64,000 bases of DNA. Source: Chrysemys picta bellii (Eukaryota; Chordata; Testudines; Emydidae). The stretch is from contig NC_088797.1 in assembly GCF_011386835.1 (NCBI RefSeq), positions 95,242,264-95,306,263 on the forward strand. The letters are read 5' to 3'. The notes beneath the pieces were generated by a model. It worked only from the letters and a program-made list of their open reading frames with translations. It was not told the origin of the DNA and searched no databases. The position numbers and the translations under genes were made by a program. This document shows, in pieces, positions 1 through 12,127 of this stretch (position 1 is the first letter of the stretch; every line of letters starts with the position of its first letter).

Positions 1-355
1 AGTCCGCAACCCTCCTGCACCCCGACCCCCTGCCCTGAGCTCCCTGCTGCACCCTGCATCCCTGTACACCCCAACCCCCTGCCCTGAGCCCCCTGCCGCA
101 CCTTGTACCCCTCCTACACCCCAACCCCCTGCCCTGAGCTCCCTGCCGCACCCCGCACCTCTCCTGCACCCCTGTTCTGAGCCGCCTCCTGTACTCCGCA
201 CCCCTCCTGCACCCCAACCTCTTTCCCTGAGCCCCCTCATACACCTTGCACCCCTCCTCTGCTCCAATCCCTTTCCCTGAGCCCCTTCCTGCACACCGCA
301 CCTCCTCCCACACCGCGCACTCCCTCCCGCACCCCAACCACCTGCCCCGGCCCTG
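1..355. repeat. GC-rich minisatellite, unit about 49 bp
   Basis: C-rich tandem array with a recurring 'ccctgagc' core near 33, 82, 132, 225 and 273, and a degenerate copy near 176, giving a period of about 49 bp. Each unit carries 'ctgcaccccaaccccctg'-like text. The array starts before the window, so its full length is unknown. It ends near 355 and is followed by a short stretch (about 366-415) of the type that often flanks this repeat in turtles. Open frames across it on both strands are products of the repeat and are not genes. Confidence 0.7.
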
Positions 356-1109
356 CATACAATTTCCCCACCCAGATGTGGCTCTCAGGCCAAACTTTTT
401 GGGCCATCTGCCAGGCTGGTCCTTTCAGCCGAAGTGGATTCTTTACTCTGCTCCTCTCAATAGAGGCTCCTTTAAAGCAGGTATGTTGTAAAGAGCCAAT
501 TTCTTGCACACTGCTTAAAAAAACCACATTTTTAAGTAATTCTCAAAATAAAGATTTAAATAAAGCTGGTGGAACTAATGTTTAAAACAATATTCATTAA
601 TCGCTTGTCTCCTTCACCAACAGAAGTTGATCCAATAAAAGATATTACCTCACCCACCTTGTGTCTCTAATATATTTAGTTGATCAATAGTATTGATGAA
701 TAATTTTCAGGCTTTGGGCTGTTTGCAAACTGCTCATGTTGATTATTCATTTTTCATATTTTTTTCTGATTAGTTACCTGAATCATATGGTATTGTTTCT
801 CTATCCCAATTGGATGGCAAACATTTTGAACAGAAATATCACAAAGAACTTGAGAATTGCAGGTGCAATTTTTTGGATGAATACATATTTAATGTTTAAA
901 TTCATAACAAATTCCATAACCCATGAATGTTTTCCCTGGCACACAGCACACATTCAAATAGTTGGGAGTTATGTGACTGCACGAATTGTAGTGCAACTAA
1001 CTCAATACTTTTATTACCGAGAAGAGCTGAGTGTTTGTTTTACTTCAGCCAGCTTTAATTTTTAACAACTGAAAGGTTAGACATTCAGCCATCCTAATCT
1101 TCTAGTGAC
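356..1109. other. AT-rich DNA, no gene seen
   Basis: The first 60 bases are the non-tandem edge of the minisatellite unit. The rest is AT-rich. The longest open frame (736-1065) has no recognisable domain and no support as an exon. Confidence 0.5.
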
Positions 1110-1112
1110 TTA

Positions 1113-1205
1113 AGCCCAGATCCTCAAAGATATTTAGGCATTCAACTCTGACCCTGTTGAAATCAGTGGGAGCTGGGCACCTAAATACCTTTGAGGATTT
1201 GGGCT
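1113..1205. mobile_element. Palindromic MITE with TTA target duplication
   Basis: Short inverted-repeat element. The left arm begins 'agcccagatcctcaaag' and the right arm ends 'tttgaggatttgggct'. It is flanked by TTA at 1110-1112 and 1206-1208. A 3-bp TWA duplication is characteristic of the PIF/Harbinger superfamily. A second copy lies at 6491-6579. No coding capacity. Confidence 0.6.
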
Positions 1206-1208
1206 TTA

Positions 1209-3252
1209 GTGTCATTGAACTGCACTCAAAGTTCACACGTGCTCTTTATATACATGCACTCTGCTTTTAAAGCAGTTGGATAAGTGTGAATACTTACAAT
1301 AGTTGAAAGCTGCAAAACAGCCCCCTTCCTATTTTTTTCAACGCTTCAGCAGACTTTGAAGTTTTTTCCCCACTTTACTAATAAAAAATGTTTAATGTTC
1401 ATTATCCCAGAAAGCTTTATTTATCTATATATTTGGACCAAAATAAGGCTTGGAAAAAATCCCCTGATCCTGCTCACGGAGCAAAATGTTTTGTAGTTCA
1501 CCAGCTAAGGAGAGAGTGCTCCATTGTAGCGATAAACAAAAAGCGCTGTTATTTAAGGACCAGAATGTTGCTCCCAGGTGCCTGAAGCTGATGATAGCCT
1601 GACCCACTTTTCTGCCATACAATGTGAATTATATAGCAAATGCAGGAGAAAGAAATAGGCCTGTTCCTCCATAGTGAAAGGAGCAAAACGGCACAAATCA
1701 ATCAGAACAAGAGAGAGGGTTTGTGGAGGAAGAAGAGGAGCCATAGCAAAGGGAAATGGCACCATGTGAGAATAAAAGCTAAATGAGGTGGAGGGTAATG
1801 GTTTTGGAAGAGGACTTCAGAGACCTAGCAGAATAAATAGTATATATTAAATTGAAGCTGCAATATGACTTGAATTTGATAGGTTAATTTGGGAAAGGTT
1901 ATGTCACAGATATAAAAGTCTTAGGGAACAGGATTTACACAAACATTTCCGCCCCCCAACCATGGAAAAGAGGAGACAATTTAAAAAAACAATGCATTCA
2001 AACCCACATGCAGTTACATTACTGTGAGGCATTTTGAAGTAACTTAGTTGCTTATTTTTTTTTCTAACTAGTTAAATTGCCGTTCTTGATTATCTGGGTC
2101 AGTGTGATATAAATAATGGATGAAAACTCCAACTGGGATAGCACCACATTTAACAATGTTACATATAACTTTAAAATGCCTTTATTTTTGTGGGAAAATG
2201 TGGCTGCAGTTTTAAAGTGGATTTAAGTAAAATTAGTGGCTCAAGATCAGCCCTGAGATTTACTATTTTATTTCCTTAAGACTTCTAAGGTCAGATCCTC
2301 AGCTGGTGTAATCAAAGTCAATGATACTGCACCAGTTTACACCACATCAGACAGATTTACACATCTGGCCTATAGCATTTGATCTCTTGGCTGTGTTTCA
2401 GTCTCCAAGAAGTCAGTCCACTGGTCAAATACTGTTTGCAGCACTGTCTTGATTAACCAGGCTATGACTTGTGCTCAGAAATTCTGTCCACTTGCAGCAA
2501 GCAATAGCTACTATGGACTAAGGGCTGAAGTAGTCTCCATAACTGCTATGTCCCTTCTCCAAGTCAGGAAAAAGTCTGATTGAGCTGAATAACCATATAT
2601 TCACTAGTCCTCCCCTGCCTAAATCTTCTCTGCACGCTAATGAGCAGGGAGACCTCACCAAGCAAAAGCTCTAAGGGAGGTGTGTATTTGTATGTGTATG
2701 CGTGTGTGTGTGTGTTTGAGGGGGGTGGGTTACAGACCTTTTTATGGGTATCCCAAATCCCGCCTCTCTCTACCCATGCAGTAGGACCACTGGATTCACT
2801 GTGTTCAGGGCCCTTTACACCTGTTGATGGGGAGGAGGAATGGGAACATGCTGTATTTACAATATTATTTCCTGCTGTCGTAGAAAGAGGGAGTGAGTGA
2901 GTAACCTCTGAAAAAAGAATAACTGGCAAATATTGGGAATTATTGTTAGTTGTCAGTCAGGCTAATTAACAATGAACAGTAAATGGAGAGAAACTATTTA
3001 GAATAAATATTGGTGTGATAGCAGCCCATTAATCCAGCCAAGACAACAATACATCTGCCCTACCTGTAGCTGGTTATTGAGGCACAAATCTGACCCTGCA
3101 ACCTATCAACAGAACCACCAGTCAAGAAACCTGCATTCTTCAAAGTGATAACCATCAACAAGCAGAAAGGAGGGATGGGGAAGAACAGAAAACTCCATAA
3201 TATCCAGTAGGGAGCTTACCATGTAGAGCTATTTTTCTGAAGAGAACTTAAG
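1209..3252. other. No gene seen; microsatellite and MITE relic
   Basis: AT-rich sequence with no recognisable exon. About 2288-2370 resembles a decayed palindromic MITE ('cagatcctcagctggtgta' on the left, with weak matching text on the right). A TG-rich microsatellite lies at about 2691-2717. Open frames over 2564-2929 are low complexity. Confidence 0.45.
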
Positions 3253-4535
3253 TGTAACAATGCTGCCTTTGGCGGGACACAACTGAGAGTATTAATTCAG
3301 AACAAATTGCTTAGAGCAGGGCAGTCACAGCCCCAGGCTGGTGGTTCTCCAACTCTGAGGCACATCAAACTAGCCAAACAGAGAGGACTTTGGTCTCACC
3401 CCACTGGCTAACCATAAGTCATACAAGCAATTCCCTTAGACACTCCAATTTCCCAGTATCACCACCAGTGCCACTCGTTATGGGGATGACTGGTTATGAA
3501 AACCGATACCCCAGTGAAAGAAAAAAGTTTCTCCTGATCCCAAAGGACCAAGCCCCAGACCCAGGTCAAATGATAACTTAGATCTTACCCAAAATACATG
3601 CTTATAGCCAATTCTTAGTAACTAAATTAAAATTTCTTAGAAAATAAAAGAGATCAATATACATACATACTTGAGTTCAATTTCTTGAGGTTCAGTTACA
3701 TAGCAGAGATGGTGACTTTGTAGTTGCCAAAAGTTTTTAGAAATAGTCCATAGGTTATAGTTCAATGTACATATTCAGGGTGACTCCAGTCAGTGACTGG
3801 AGATCTCAATTCTTATGGCTTAGGGTTTCTCCTTCTTGAAACCCAAAGCAGATCTGAGATGAAGAAGGATTGTGTCCCAAGGTTTTTATACATTTCCAGC
3901 AGCCTCTTGGCCTGAGAAAACAATAAGCTTAACTTTCTGTCTCCCAAACATTGTGGCAATTAGCATAGGGTAATTTATCTATTAAACAGTTCAGATACAT
4001 GTTACCACAACCTTCAAAGAGATATATAGACAATAATACTATTTCACTCAAGCGTCTTCCTAAATGTTAATACTCCTTTTTTGATCTTTGAATCAAAGCC
4101 ATAGTAATAGACAAGAATTGTTTGCTTACATCACAAGACCTGAGCAAACATCTACCCTTCTATCTCTAACAATGCAGGCTTGCATTTCAAAGCTCTATTT
4201 ATTTACATATCTTCCTAACAAGTCTTTAAAGTTCGGCCATAGGTCATGTTAGTCTGTGAGTTAATTAACTCTTTCTGGCCCTGTGTCACCTTTCAGTGAA
4301 AAAAGAACAGGAGTACTTGTGGCACCTTAGAGACTAACAAATTTATTAGAGCATAAGCTTTCATGGACTATGCATCCGAAGAAGTGGGCTGTAGTCCACG
4401 AAAGCTTATGCTCTAATAAATTTGTTAGTCTCTAAGGTGCCACAAGTACTCCTGTTCTTTTTGCGGATACAGACTAACACGGCTGCTACTCTGAAACCTT
4501 TCAATGAAACTCATTATTAAACTCATAATGTCACA
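3253..4535 (-). mobile_element. Solo LTR, antisense, interrupted by a PLE tail
   Basis: Read on the minus strand, the unit starts TGTGACATT and ends TTGTTACA, so it has the TG...CA termini of an LTR. A TATA-like 'tgtataaaa' lies in its middle (plus-strand 3885-3893). Removing the nested 196-bp PLE tail and its extra TSD leaves about 1.08 kb. No gag, pol or env sequence adjoins it, so it is a solo LTR. Flanks 'cttaag' (left) and 'cttagg' (right) are similar but do not give a clean TSD, so the exact ends may be off by a base or two. Assignment to a retroviral (ERV) family is from memory of turtle LTRs. Confidence 0.6.
4301..4496 (+). mobile_element. Fold-back Penelope-like element 3' tail
   Basis: A tail-only PLE insertion. 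The left arm (about 4305-4368) is the reverse complement of the right arm (about 4397-4461), with arms of about 60 bp around a short spacer. The right arm continues into the usual end 'agactaacacggctgctac'. The flanks are cctttcagtgaa (4289-4300) and cctttcaatgaa (4497-4508), 11 of 12 identical, a good TSD. The element is identified by its match to the 3' tail of the coding PLE at 24036-26616. It sits inside the LTR at 3253-4535 and is therefore younger than it. Confidence 0.8.
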
Positions 4536-5248
4536 CTTAGGTATTGCAGTGATTTGCTCAATAGAAAATCCTAAGAGAGATCAATATTTATGTTCGATTC
4601 AAAAAGCTACAAAAGTCTTTCAGCACTCTCACGAGAACCTTAATTTTGCTAATTCATCATAGCTTTCGATAAAGAGGCAATATCTTCTATAGAACATTCC
4701 CTATTTGCACTCTCATCGTGGGCTATACTATTCACCAGTATTTCAGTTTTACAGTCTAAGAAAGCATGGTCTTGCATCAAAACACTAGAGAGAGCCGTAA
4801 CATTTTATCTACCTCTCTTGGAATAGTATGAAGACTGTCAGTTATCCTTTTGCACTTCAGGGTTCTTGCCCCAGCCTATTCGGTGGGGGACCAGAAGAAC
4901 CAGCCTTGATAATTTTAACTTTATCTACAGAAATCTTATTGCACAAAGGCAGTTCTCTCTTCTTTTGTTTTGAACATACCTCTTTTCAAATTTTGTTGAA
5001 TGCAATGGGTGTAAAACAAGATCATTCTTAAAAGATCAAATTGAAATCAAACACACACAAAAATCTACATGCATCAGATACAATGACCCACTAAGTATGA
5101 TTTTTTTTAAATCTCAATCTTCAACAGAATGAAAACCAATTAACTATTATTTTCTGGAAGATGTATTTACTATGGACATAGAATTTTGAAACTGCCTTTT
5201 ACAATATTCTCTTAAAGGCAGATATTCTTGATGTATATATGATTCATT
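4536..5248. other. No recognisable feature
   Basis: AT-rich DNA adjoining the LTR. It might include more of an LTR-element remnant, but I see no recognisable pol or gag text and no inverted repeats. The 67-residue frame at 4828-5031 has no domain I recognise. Confidence 0.35.
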
Positions 5249-5256
5249 GTCAAAAT

Positions 5257-5510
5257 CAGGGCTGGCTCCAGGCACCAACTAAAGAAGCAGGTGCTTGGGG
5301 CAGCCAATACCAAGGGGCGGCACTCCGGCCGCTATTGGGGCGGTACATCCGGGTCTTCAGCAGTTCGGTGACGGGTCCCTCACTCGCTCTCGGAATGAAG
5401 AACCTGCTGCCGAATTGCCACCGAAGAGTGGAGCGGCGCAATCGCACTGCTGCGGCTTTTTTTTTTTTTTTTTGCCGCCTGGGGCGGCAGAAAACCTGGA
5501 GCCAGCCCTG
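5257..5510 (+). mobile_element. hAT-type MITE, CAGGG termini
   Basis: 254-bp non-autonomous DNA transposon. The terminal inverted repeat is CAGGGCTGGCTCCAGG at the left and CCTGGAGCCAGCCCTG at the right. It is flanked by a perfect 8-bp duplication gtcaaaat at 5249-5256 and 5511-5518. An 8-bp TSD with CAGGG ends is diagnostic of hAT. Internally GC-rich with a T tract at about 5458-5473. Same family and orientation as 43099-43357; opposite orientation to 15928-16164 and 22524-22781. Confidence 0.88.
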
Positions 5511-5518
5511 GTCAAAAT

Positions 5519-6490
5519 GTTGTTTATATAAACTGTAGATGCTGGTTAATGAGAGCCTACATAATAGTAAGACTAATTACAGCAAATTTGGAACAGTTCA
5601 TGATACAATCAAACGTACTGAGAATCAAAAATATGTTTAAAAATAAGACATGCCATAGAACATTGTGTACTTGGATTATTATACTGGAACATTAGAATTG
5701 CAGAAAGAATGCTGATTACAGGGTGTAACAATTATTAGTTCTGTACAACATAGTTATTTTTCATGACTTGAGGTTTGGCTTTCTAATACTGTGAATCATA
5801 TATATATACTAAAGACTTGAAGTGGAAAGAGAAGGTTACATCCCTTTGATGTGAGTGCTAACTTATTGACAAAGAATTGTATTACAGCCTGAAGACAGAT
5901 TTAGTTTGTAAACTGAATTGGAATAAACAGTGTTTGTATGATAAACAGAATGTGTTCCCTGCTGCTTTATGTATATTAGCTGCCAAATTACTCAAGTTGC
6001 ACTAACAACTGCTATAATGATCAACACACAATAGACCAAAGTCTGTCCTCAAATGGAATTGCATAAGCTTGGTTTTCTTCAGTGGGAGTTGCATGTAGGG
6101 CAGAATTGGACCCTACAATTTCATAATTATTTGCATTCATAAGCAAAGTGATACTTCTTGGACTGCTGAAGGAGATGTGAACTACAGAAAGTTCTGTGTT
6201 GAAATTTAAGAAATTATATGTGAGTTTTATGTTCTCTATCAGTAAAAATGTAAAGGTTAAACGCGCCACAAACATTTAAATGTCTGTATTTCTTTATTCC
6301 CCTCGGAACAGATATATAGGTATTAAAACCAAAATGAATTAAGCAAAACCATGACACAAAAGGAAAATAACCTCCTCCCTCATCTTCAGTATCCAAATAA
6401 TGTACAACACAGTTCCACGATCTTGCGTCAACAAACTAGTGTTAACTTCATCTTATTCAAGGTTGTAGCATCAACCTATTTGGGAACAGA
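5519..6490. other. No gene seen
   Basis: AT-rich sequence without recognisable exons or repeats. The minus-strand frame at 6021-6275 has no known domain. Confidence 0.4.
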
Positions 6491-6579
6491 AGCCCAGAGC
6501 CACAAAAGTATTTAGCCACCTATCTCCCATTGAAATCAATGGGAATTAGGCACCTAAATACTTTTGAGGATCTGGACCC
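6491..6579. mobile_element. Palindromic MITE, decayed
   Basis: Left arm 'agcccagagccacaaaagta' and right arm 'tacttttgaggatctgg', with 'cccattgaaatcaatggg' as the self-complementary centre. Same family as 1113-1205 but with mutated arms. No clear TSD. Confidence 0.5.
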
Positions 6580-7152
6580 AAGAAACCACACAGCGCACCC
6601 AAACTACCTTATCTCTGCCTCTTCATTTATGTTACTATTCTAGGGCCTAAAGTTACTTCTGTTAATGGTAGCCTTTGACCCAGCCTAACAATGTGGCCCT
6701 GAGGTTGAACAAAGGAAAGTGGGGAAGGTTTGGTGCAGAGGGGAATGATCCAAGTCCCAGGCAGCGATTGGCTGAGCTAGCCCATCATCGAGAAGAATTT
6801 CTCATTTTTATTTAACTTCATATTTTTCTTAAAATAGTGATGGGAAATAATTTCCTCATTACAGCCTCTGCAGTCTCCCGCAGAGCACTTAGGTGTGACC
6901 CTCAATAGGAGTAGGATTACTGGAGCACAAAGAATAGTGTATCATAGCTTAGGCTGGAGCTAACTTCCCTCTGTTAGCCTGCCTTTCAACCCATTTTCCT
7001 TCCTGCCCCCACAAATTGTCCCCCAAAACAACCAACCTTTCCTATGTTGTGTTTCAACTCAGGGTAGATATTTTTCTGTGACGCTTTGTACAAATCAGGA
7101 AACAACTTGGCTTAGAAACTCCACACTTGTTTTGGTGTTTGGGAAATGCCTC
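6580..7152. other. No gene seen
   Basis: No recognisable exon, RNA gene or repeat. Confidence 0.35.
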
Positions 7153-7155
7153 TTA

Positions 7156-7423
7156 GGGTATGTCTACACTGCAATTAAAAATCCATGGCTGCCCCGTGCC
7201 AGGTGACTTGGTTTGGGCTAAGGGGTTGTTAAATTGCAGTGTAGATGTTTGGGCTCAGGCTGCAGCCTGGGCTCTGGGAGCCTCCTCCCTAGTGACATCC
7301 CAGAACTCAGGCTCCAGCCCGTGCCCAAACGATTACACTGCACTTAAACAGCCCTTTAGCCCAAGCCCCATGAAACCAAGTCAGCAGGCATTGGCCAGCC
7401 ACGAGTGCAATGTAGACATACTC
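7156..7423. mobile_element. PIF/Harbinger-type MITE
   Basis: 268-bp element with terminal inverted repeats GGGTATGTCTACACTGCA and TGCAATGTAGACATACTC (one mismatch and a small offset) and a TTA duplication at 7153-7155 and 7424-7426. The TSD length and TWA sequence point to PIF/Harbinger. It has no transposase. A decayed Harbinger transposase does lie in this window at about 42310-42990, although I cannot show it is the source family. Confidence 0.7.
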
Positions 7424-7426
7424 TTA

Positions 7427-9505
7427 GAGAGTATATGGGTGGGTGGGTAGGTGCATTAAGAAGCTGCAATTAGAATTAGAAATTAGAGCTATATAATGAA
7501 AAGACCAAACAGCTTGTGACACACCACAATAAGGTAGGCAGGGAAGGGGCTAACTAGGGGTGTAATTAAAGCAGGGTTATAAAAAGGAGCCAGTGGCATA
7601 CAGAGGGAGGAGTCTTGATGGGAAAGGGAAGAGATTGCCTAGCCCAGGTAGAAGGGTATACATTTCCCTTTCCCTATTCAAGGATTCGCCTGCTCAGTTT
7701 TTATTCTAATCTTTGCATATATTTTTGCAAACTTCAAGGAGCAAAATTGTCTTTGTTGGGTAATGTAAATTGGAATGGTAAGGCAGCATGAGGAGGAGAT
7801 TGGATACCTTATAGCAGTTCATTTCCAAATGTTCTTCTGCTTGGAGCTTTAAAAAGTGTAGAAACTAGTATAAAGAGTTTAATATAAAGAGTTTGGGGTG
7901 ATAGCTGGACCCTACTGAAACTGAAATGCACTTTCAACCTTATCTCTTCTATAGCAAAGCTGTCTGCAAATTATTGCTTGTAAGTGATCCTTTCTACTCT
8001 GAGATTCATGGAGGATCTTGGTGTATTTTCCAGTTCTACATTAAACTGATTGAAAACAGAGGTTTTAATATTAATGTGAGTTTAACCTGCTATGTTTCCC
8101 CCTTCAAACTTAAATGAGTTCAAAAAGACTGAAAATATCTTGGCATTAAGGTGTGATGTTTATTAGGGATAATTAAACAAAATGGCACTCTTCCAAACTA
8201 TTGAGGCTTTAGATGTGATCCGTTAAGTTTTACGTCTTTGCGGAAGAAACTGTTAAAATGGGCTCTGCATCAGAAATTGATTTCTTCTCTCACAAACTCC
8301 TTTTGGGGTGAGCAGTTGCTTACCTTTTCTACTGTGGAAAGATGTATCTTTACCTGAGGTGGCAAAAGGCCATGTTCATTTGCAAAAGAATACATGCTAA
8401 ATTGAATCATGTAGGTGTTAAGCATCCTGAAAAAAATAAATGTCAAACAACTTTTAATTTTGTGCATGGTATCTCAATGAATCCCTAATAGAAATGCAAT
8501 GGGAAAGGTGGAGATCAGATGACTGAAGCTGTCTTGCAAGATCATGGAGTTTCTTTGCTTTGTCCTTTGAGAGATATATGGCTCTAGTAATTCTGTCATA
8601 GTAGGAGATTCTGGAAGAGGGTGTAGTATTCTTGCAGCACAGCATATATTAGGAATGTTTTATATGCCTGTCTAAATTGGCTTTTGGAGAAAATTATTTT
8701 AATTGTGGAATAGATGAGGCTTCTTTAACAATAGAGGCCCTATACCAAGAGTGTCTTCTCCCTAAAAGGTGTGAGGAAGCTAGAACAAGCTAATGAAGGC
8801 ATGAGGAGAATCATATGATCTGAGGGTTGCCAGGCCTGGCTAACATGATTTTTTAAAGTTGGATAAGGTAACTTTTCTGCTTAATCAAAGCCTTTGATCT
8901 TTCAGTAGAAGTTTAAAAGTATTTCTCTGAGAGAAGTATTTCTCCTATGTAGTCTGAGTTTTATGTACTTATGAGGAAAAGTTCAGGGAAATAATGTTGA
9001 TTCCAAATTCCCCTGTGATGTATAAAACACTACACATAATTTGTAAATGAGCATAAACAATCACTTGATCATGAGGTGAATTTCTCATTCTGTGTAAAAC
9101 TAAATATAACTGTATATAAAAATCATTGCAAACTGTTTTAGTCAGTTGTCTAATGCTAGCAGATAAAACTTAAGATGAATGTTCATTTTAACAGAAAGTG
9201 ATAAACATTCAGCAAACAGTGTACCCACATGTTTTCTGACAACACATTGAACTTCCACTTCATTAACAGCAGTTCTGGCTAGTAGTGTTACTCACTTGAA
9301 AAATCTCAGTCAACAGCCTATGTACCATGTATGCAAAGAACAGCTTCTGATAAGAACTCAGATGCCTTCTTAATGGTGCATATCTCACAGGTTTATGTCC
9401 TGTCTTTGCTGTGGTATTCCAAAAGGAAGATATTTTGGAATAAAGATCTCATGGTGCCCTGACACTGCAATCTCTGAGTTCTGAATCTGAATTGCCCCAT
9501 GATCC
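7427..9505. other. No gene seen
   Basis: About 2 kb of AT-rich DNA. No exon-like frame, no inverted-repeat element and no LINE text that I can identify. A 'gggt' run at 7438-7450 is the only simple repeat. Confidence 0.4.
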
Positions 9506-10171
9506 TGTGATGGGGCACCTGCCCCACACCTGGCTCTAAGGGGTTAATAGAGCCTATGGAGGCAGCCAATCAGAGAAGGGCTGAGGGGAGCAGCCAATCA
9601 GGGCCCGGCAGGCTCCTATAAGAGGAGCTGCAGGGGAAAGTAGCTTTAGTCACTCTCTGGAGCTTGAGGAAGGATGAGGATGAGGATGGGCGGGCTGGCT
9701 GGCTGGCTGGCTGTTTTACAGGCTGAAGATAGCTAGCACCCTGGATAGAGCAGTGCTGCAGGCAAAGCTAGGGAGCTAATAGCAGTTCCTGGTAGGCTGC
9801 AGGGATCTGTAGGCTGAGGCAAGGGCAAAGAGGGTGTGGGGAAGTGGCCCAGGGAAATCTACTGAGAAGTCAGAGGGGGCGCAGCAAGCAGTGGCTTTCT
9901 ACATGGTTTCTCTCTTGCCACTAGGGAAGTGGCTAGACAGTATATTGCAGTTGCCACTGAGAGAAGTGGCTGGACAGGGATTGCAGAGATGTCTCCTGGA
10001 AGTGGGGAGAGCACAGAGTGTGGCATAGCTGGAGGGCTGTGCCACTGAAGTGGATACCATGCTCCTTAGAGGAAGGTGGGTCCAGGAGTAGAAGAAGTGA
10101 TAGGCGGAGCTCCACCAGAGCAGGGCGCACTGGCTGCCAGAGCTAATTCCTGTATTGGCCATGGTGAGGTA
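9506..10171 (+). mobile_element. LTR-like unit, sense orientation
   Basis: Starts TGTGATGGGGCACC and carries a promoter-like block: CCAAT boxes at about 9567 and 9594 ('cagccaatca' twice) followed by a TATA-like 'cctataagag' near 9616. A (GGCT)n tract lies at about 9693-9712. The right edge is set by analogy with the unit ending at 15223 ('gtgagtaca' there, 'gtgaggtac' here) and is uncertain. No TSD found. Similar LTR-like units start at 14574 and 24004. Confidence 0.5.
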
Positions 10172-10667
10172 CTGGAGTGGTGAGTGAATCCAATTACAGA
10201 CCCCTTCTTCCTGCCCTCTATCCTCTCTTTGTTGGGTTTGAAGCCAGCAGAGTGATACAGCTTTCCCATCCCCCCTCCTCTTGTTTCAGGACTGAATTTT
10301 CTCAATGGCAGGTCTCTTCCCCATTTCCTTGGTGGAACATTCAGAGGGGACTTAAAGCAATTTCACAGCAGCTTACAGCGAACCCCCTCCTCTGTGGATC
10401 TTGAGATCCCCCAAATGGAATTCTCCACCTCCCTGTGGGCTTGTCCTCAGCGGAAGAGAGGCTGATTAACAGGAGTTGGCAGAACAAAAATGTCATACTT
10501 CAGCTGGGTAAAATGAGGGTCAAGACATGTAGAATCTTGTGCTCATTATAAAGCAGGCTTTGGGAGTTATGTGCTAGCTTATTCTTTAAAAGGATAAACC
10601 TTTCACTGTTCTCCTATCATTGAGAATTGAGAGTAATATTGCTGAATGTCAGTGAACAATCCAGAGA
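10172..10667. other. No gene seen; possibly downstream of the LTR
   Basis: Could include internal sequence of the same LTR element, but there is no recognisable primer-binding site or gag text. Confidence 0.3.
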
Positions 10668-10877
10668 ACCAACATGGCCTAGTGGGTAGAACACTGGACT
10701 TAGACATGGGTGATGTGGCTTCTGTCCTCAGTTCTGTCACTGGATTGTTGAGTGACCTTGCAAAAGTGACTTCACCTCCCTATGCCTCAACTTTCTACTC
10801 TGTGAAAATGGGGATAATGATGCTTATCTCCTTTTGTAAAGTGCCATACAATCTAGGGATGAAAAGTGGCATAGAAG
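10668..10877 (+). mobile_element. MIR/CORE-type SINE
   Basis: The order of text matches an ancient CORE-SINE: 'tagaacactggacttagac', then 'cctcagttctgtcactg', 'gagtgaccttgcaaaagtga', 'tctgtgaaaatggggataa' and 'gtaaagtgccatacaat'. This is the head, core and tail order known from MIR-like SINEs of amniotes. Heavily diverged, no clear TSD. The open frame running through it is not a gene. Confidence 0.75.
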
Positions 10878-11837
10878 AGCTAGGTTTAAAAAATGCCACT
10901 CAGAATTGGTTTAAGAGTCTCTATCTGGCAGATGACCTCTGCCAATGGCCAGCACCAGATGTTGTAGAGGAAGACTCTAAAAAAGCAATAGGCTGCCCAT
11001 AGGCAGGGCCCCCATCTAATCTGTGGCCAACTGTCCCTGGATTTCTTTTCTGTCTTTGTACCTCTCTATCTTGGCATCTGAGATGACCTGGCACAGCAGT
11101 TTCTTTTAAAATGGAAAAAGAGAATAATGTAACCAATTTGAATATGGAAATGCCAAGTACAATGAGTGCAGTAGCCCCAGTGTTACATATTCTGATGTTA
11201 ATCTATTTTTTTGCTGTCCTAGCAGGTTGTTTTCTGTATGCCTCAGATTTTTGTATAAATCAAACTGTGTCATGGGGTTGGCAGAGCAGAAACTGAGTGT
11301 TTTGCTGCTGTGAAATGGACAGTTGTGTCTGTGGCGCTTTGGGAACCAGTGGGAGCAATTTGGGATTGTGGAACAAGAACGTTAGCAGGATGTTTCTGCT
11401 AAACTGAGCAGCAGTGAAATAGCTACAGTGTTGCTACTTGAACTGTTAACTCTGAAACCTAAAGAGATAAATGGGGCAAGTCACATCTCTTAGAGCTGTT
11501 GCAGGCTGTCTGCAGACTCATGTAGACAACATAGCCTCAGTTTATCTTAAAATGTAAATTGAGTGTAATCTTCATAATAAGGACCAGAAGCTTCATTATG
11601 AGGGGAGGTAGGTTCTGGAGCACAGACCTGTGGAAAGGGATAACTTTTACAATAAATTCCATGGCTGTGCAGTTGCAGAATACATAGGTCCTATGCATAG
11701 TTGGAAGAGTCTTTCTGAACCCAGACAGTAGGTGGCTGGCTTATGCCCTGAAGAATGCAGATTTATATAGTTTCTCTCTGGTCCCTGACAAGGTGAAAGT
11801 TGATATAAACAATGTTGTGGAAACCGAATGAGCATGG
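10878..11837. other. No gene seen
   Basis: No recognised repeat or exon. The short frame at 11111-11296 encodes a hydrophobic stretch near its middle but has no other support. Confidence 0.35.
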
Positions 11838-12127
11838 AGGCCATGTCAACACCACCAGTGATGTCAGTATAACTTATGTCGCTCAGGGGTGTGAATAAGC
11901 CATCCCCCTGAACAACATAAGTTACACTGACCTAAGCACCAGTGTGGACAAGCCTATGTTAACGGGAGAGCTTCTCCCACCAACATAGCTGCTGTCACTC
12001 ATTGAGAGTGGATACATTAAATGAACGGGAGAGCTCTCTCCTGTCAGCTTAAAGCAGCTACACTAGAGAGCTTACAGCGACACAGCTGCTTACATTGCCA
12101 CTGTAAGCTCTCTAGAGTAGCCATGTA
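11838..12127. mobile_element. Decayed MITE of the 'cgctcaggggtgtga' family
   Basis: Carries landmark text I associate with a common turtle MITE: 'cgctcaggggtgtgaataa', 'cccctgaacaacataagtt', 'gggagagctctctcctgtc' and 'cttacagcgacacagctgc'. Several internal inverted repeats are visible. The ends 'ggccatgtcaacac' and 'gagtagccatgtac' are too eroded to read the terminal repeats or TSD. Confidence 0.55.

Noticed and set aside
1..355. CRISPR array or coding repeat
   Set aside because: Units are head-to-tail with no unique spacers and diverge gradually; the host is a vertebrate.
4301..4496. Transcription terminator or riboswitch hairpin
   Set aside because: The hairpin is a PLE tail fold-back with a TSD; similar units recur in the window.
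10646..11002. 118-residue plus-strand frame as a gene
   Set aside because: Its first half is a MIR-type SINE; no exon evidence.
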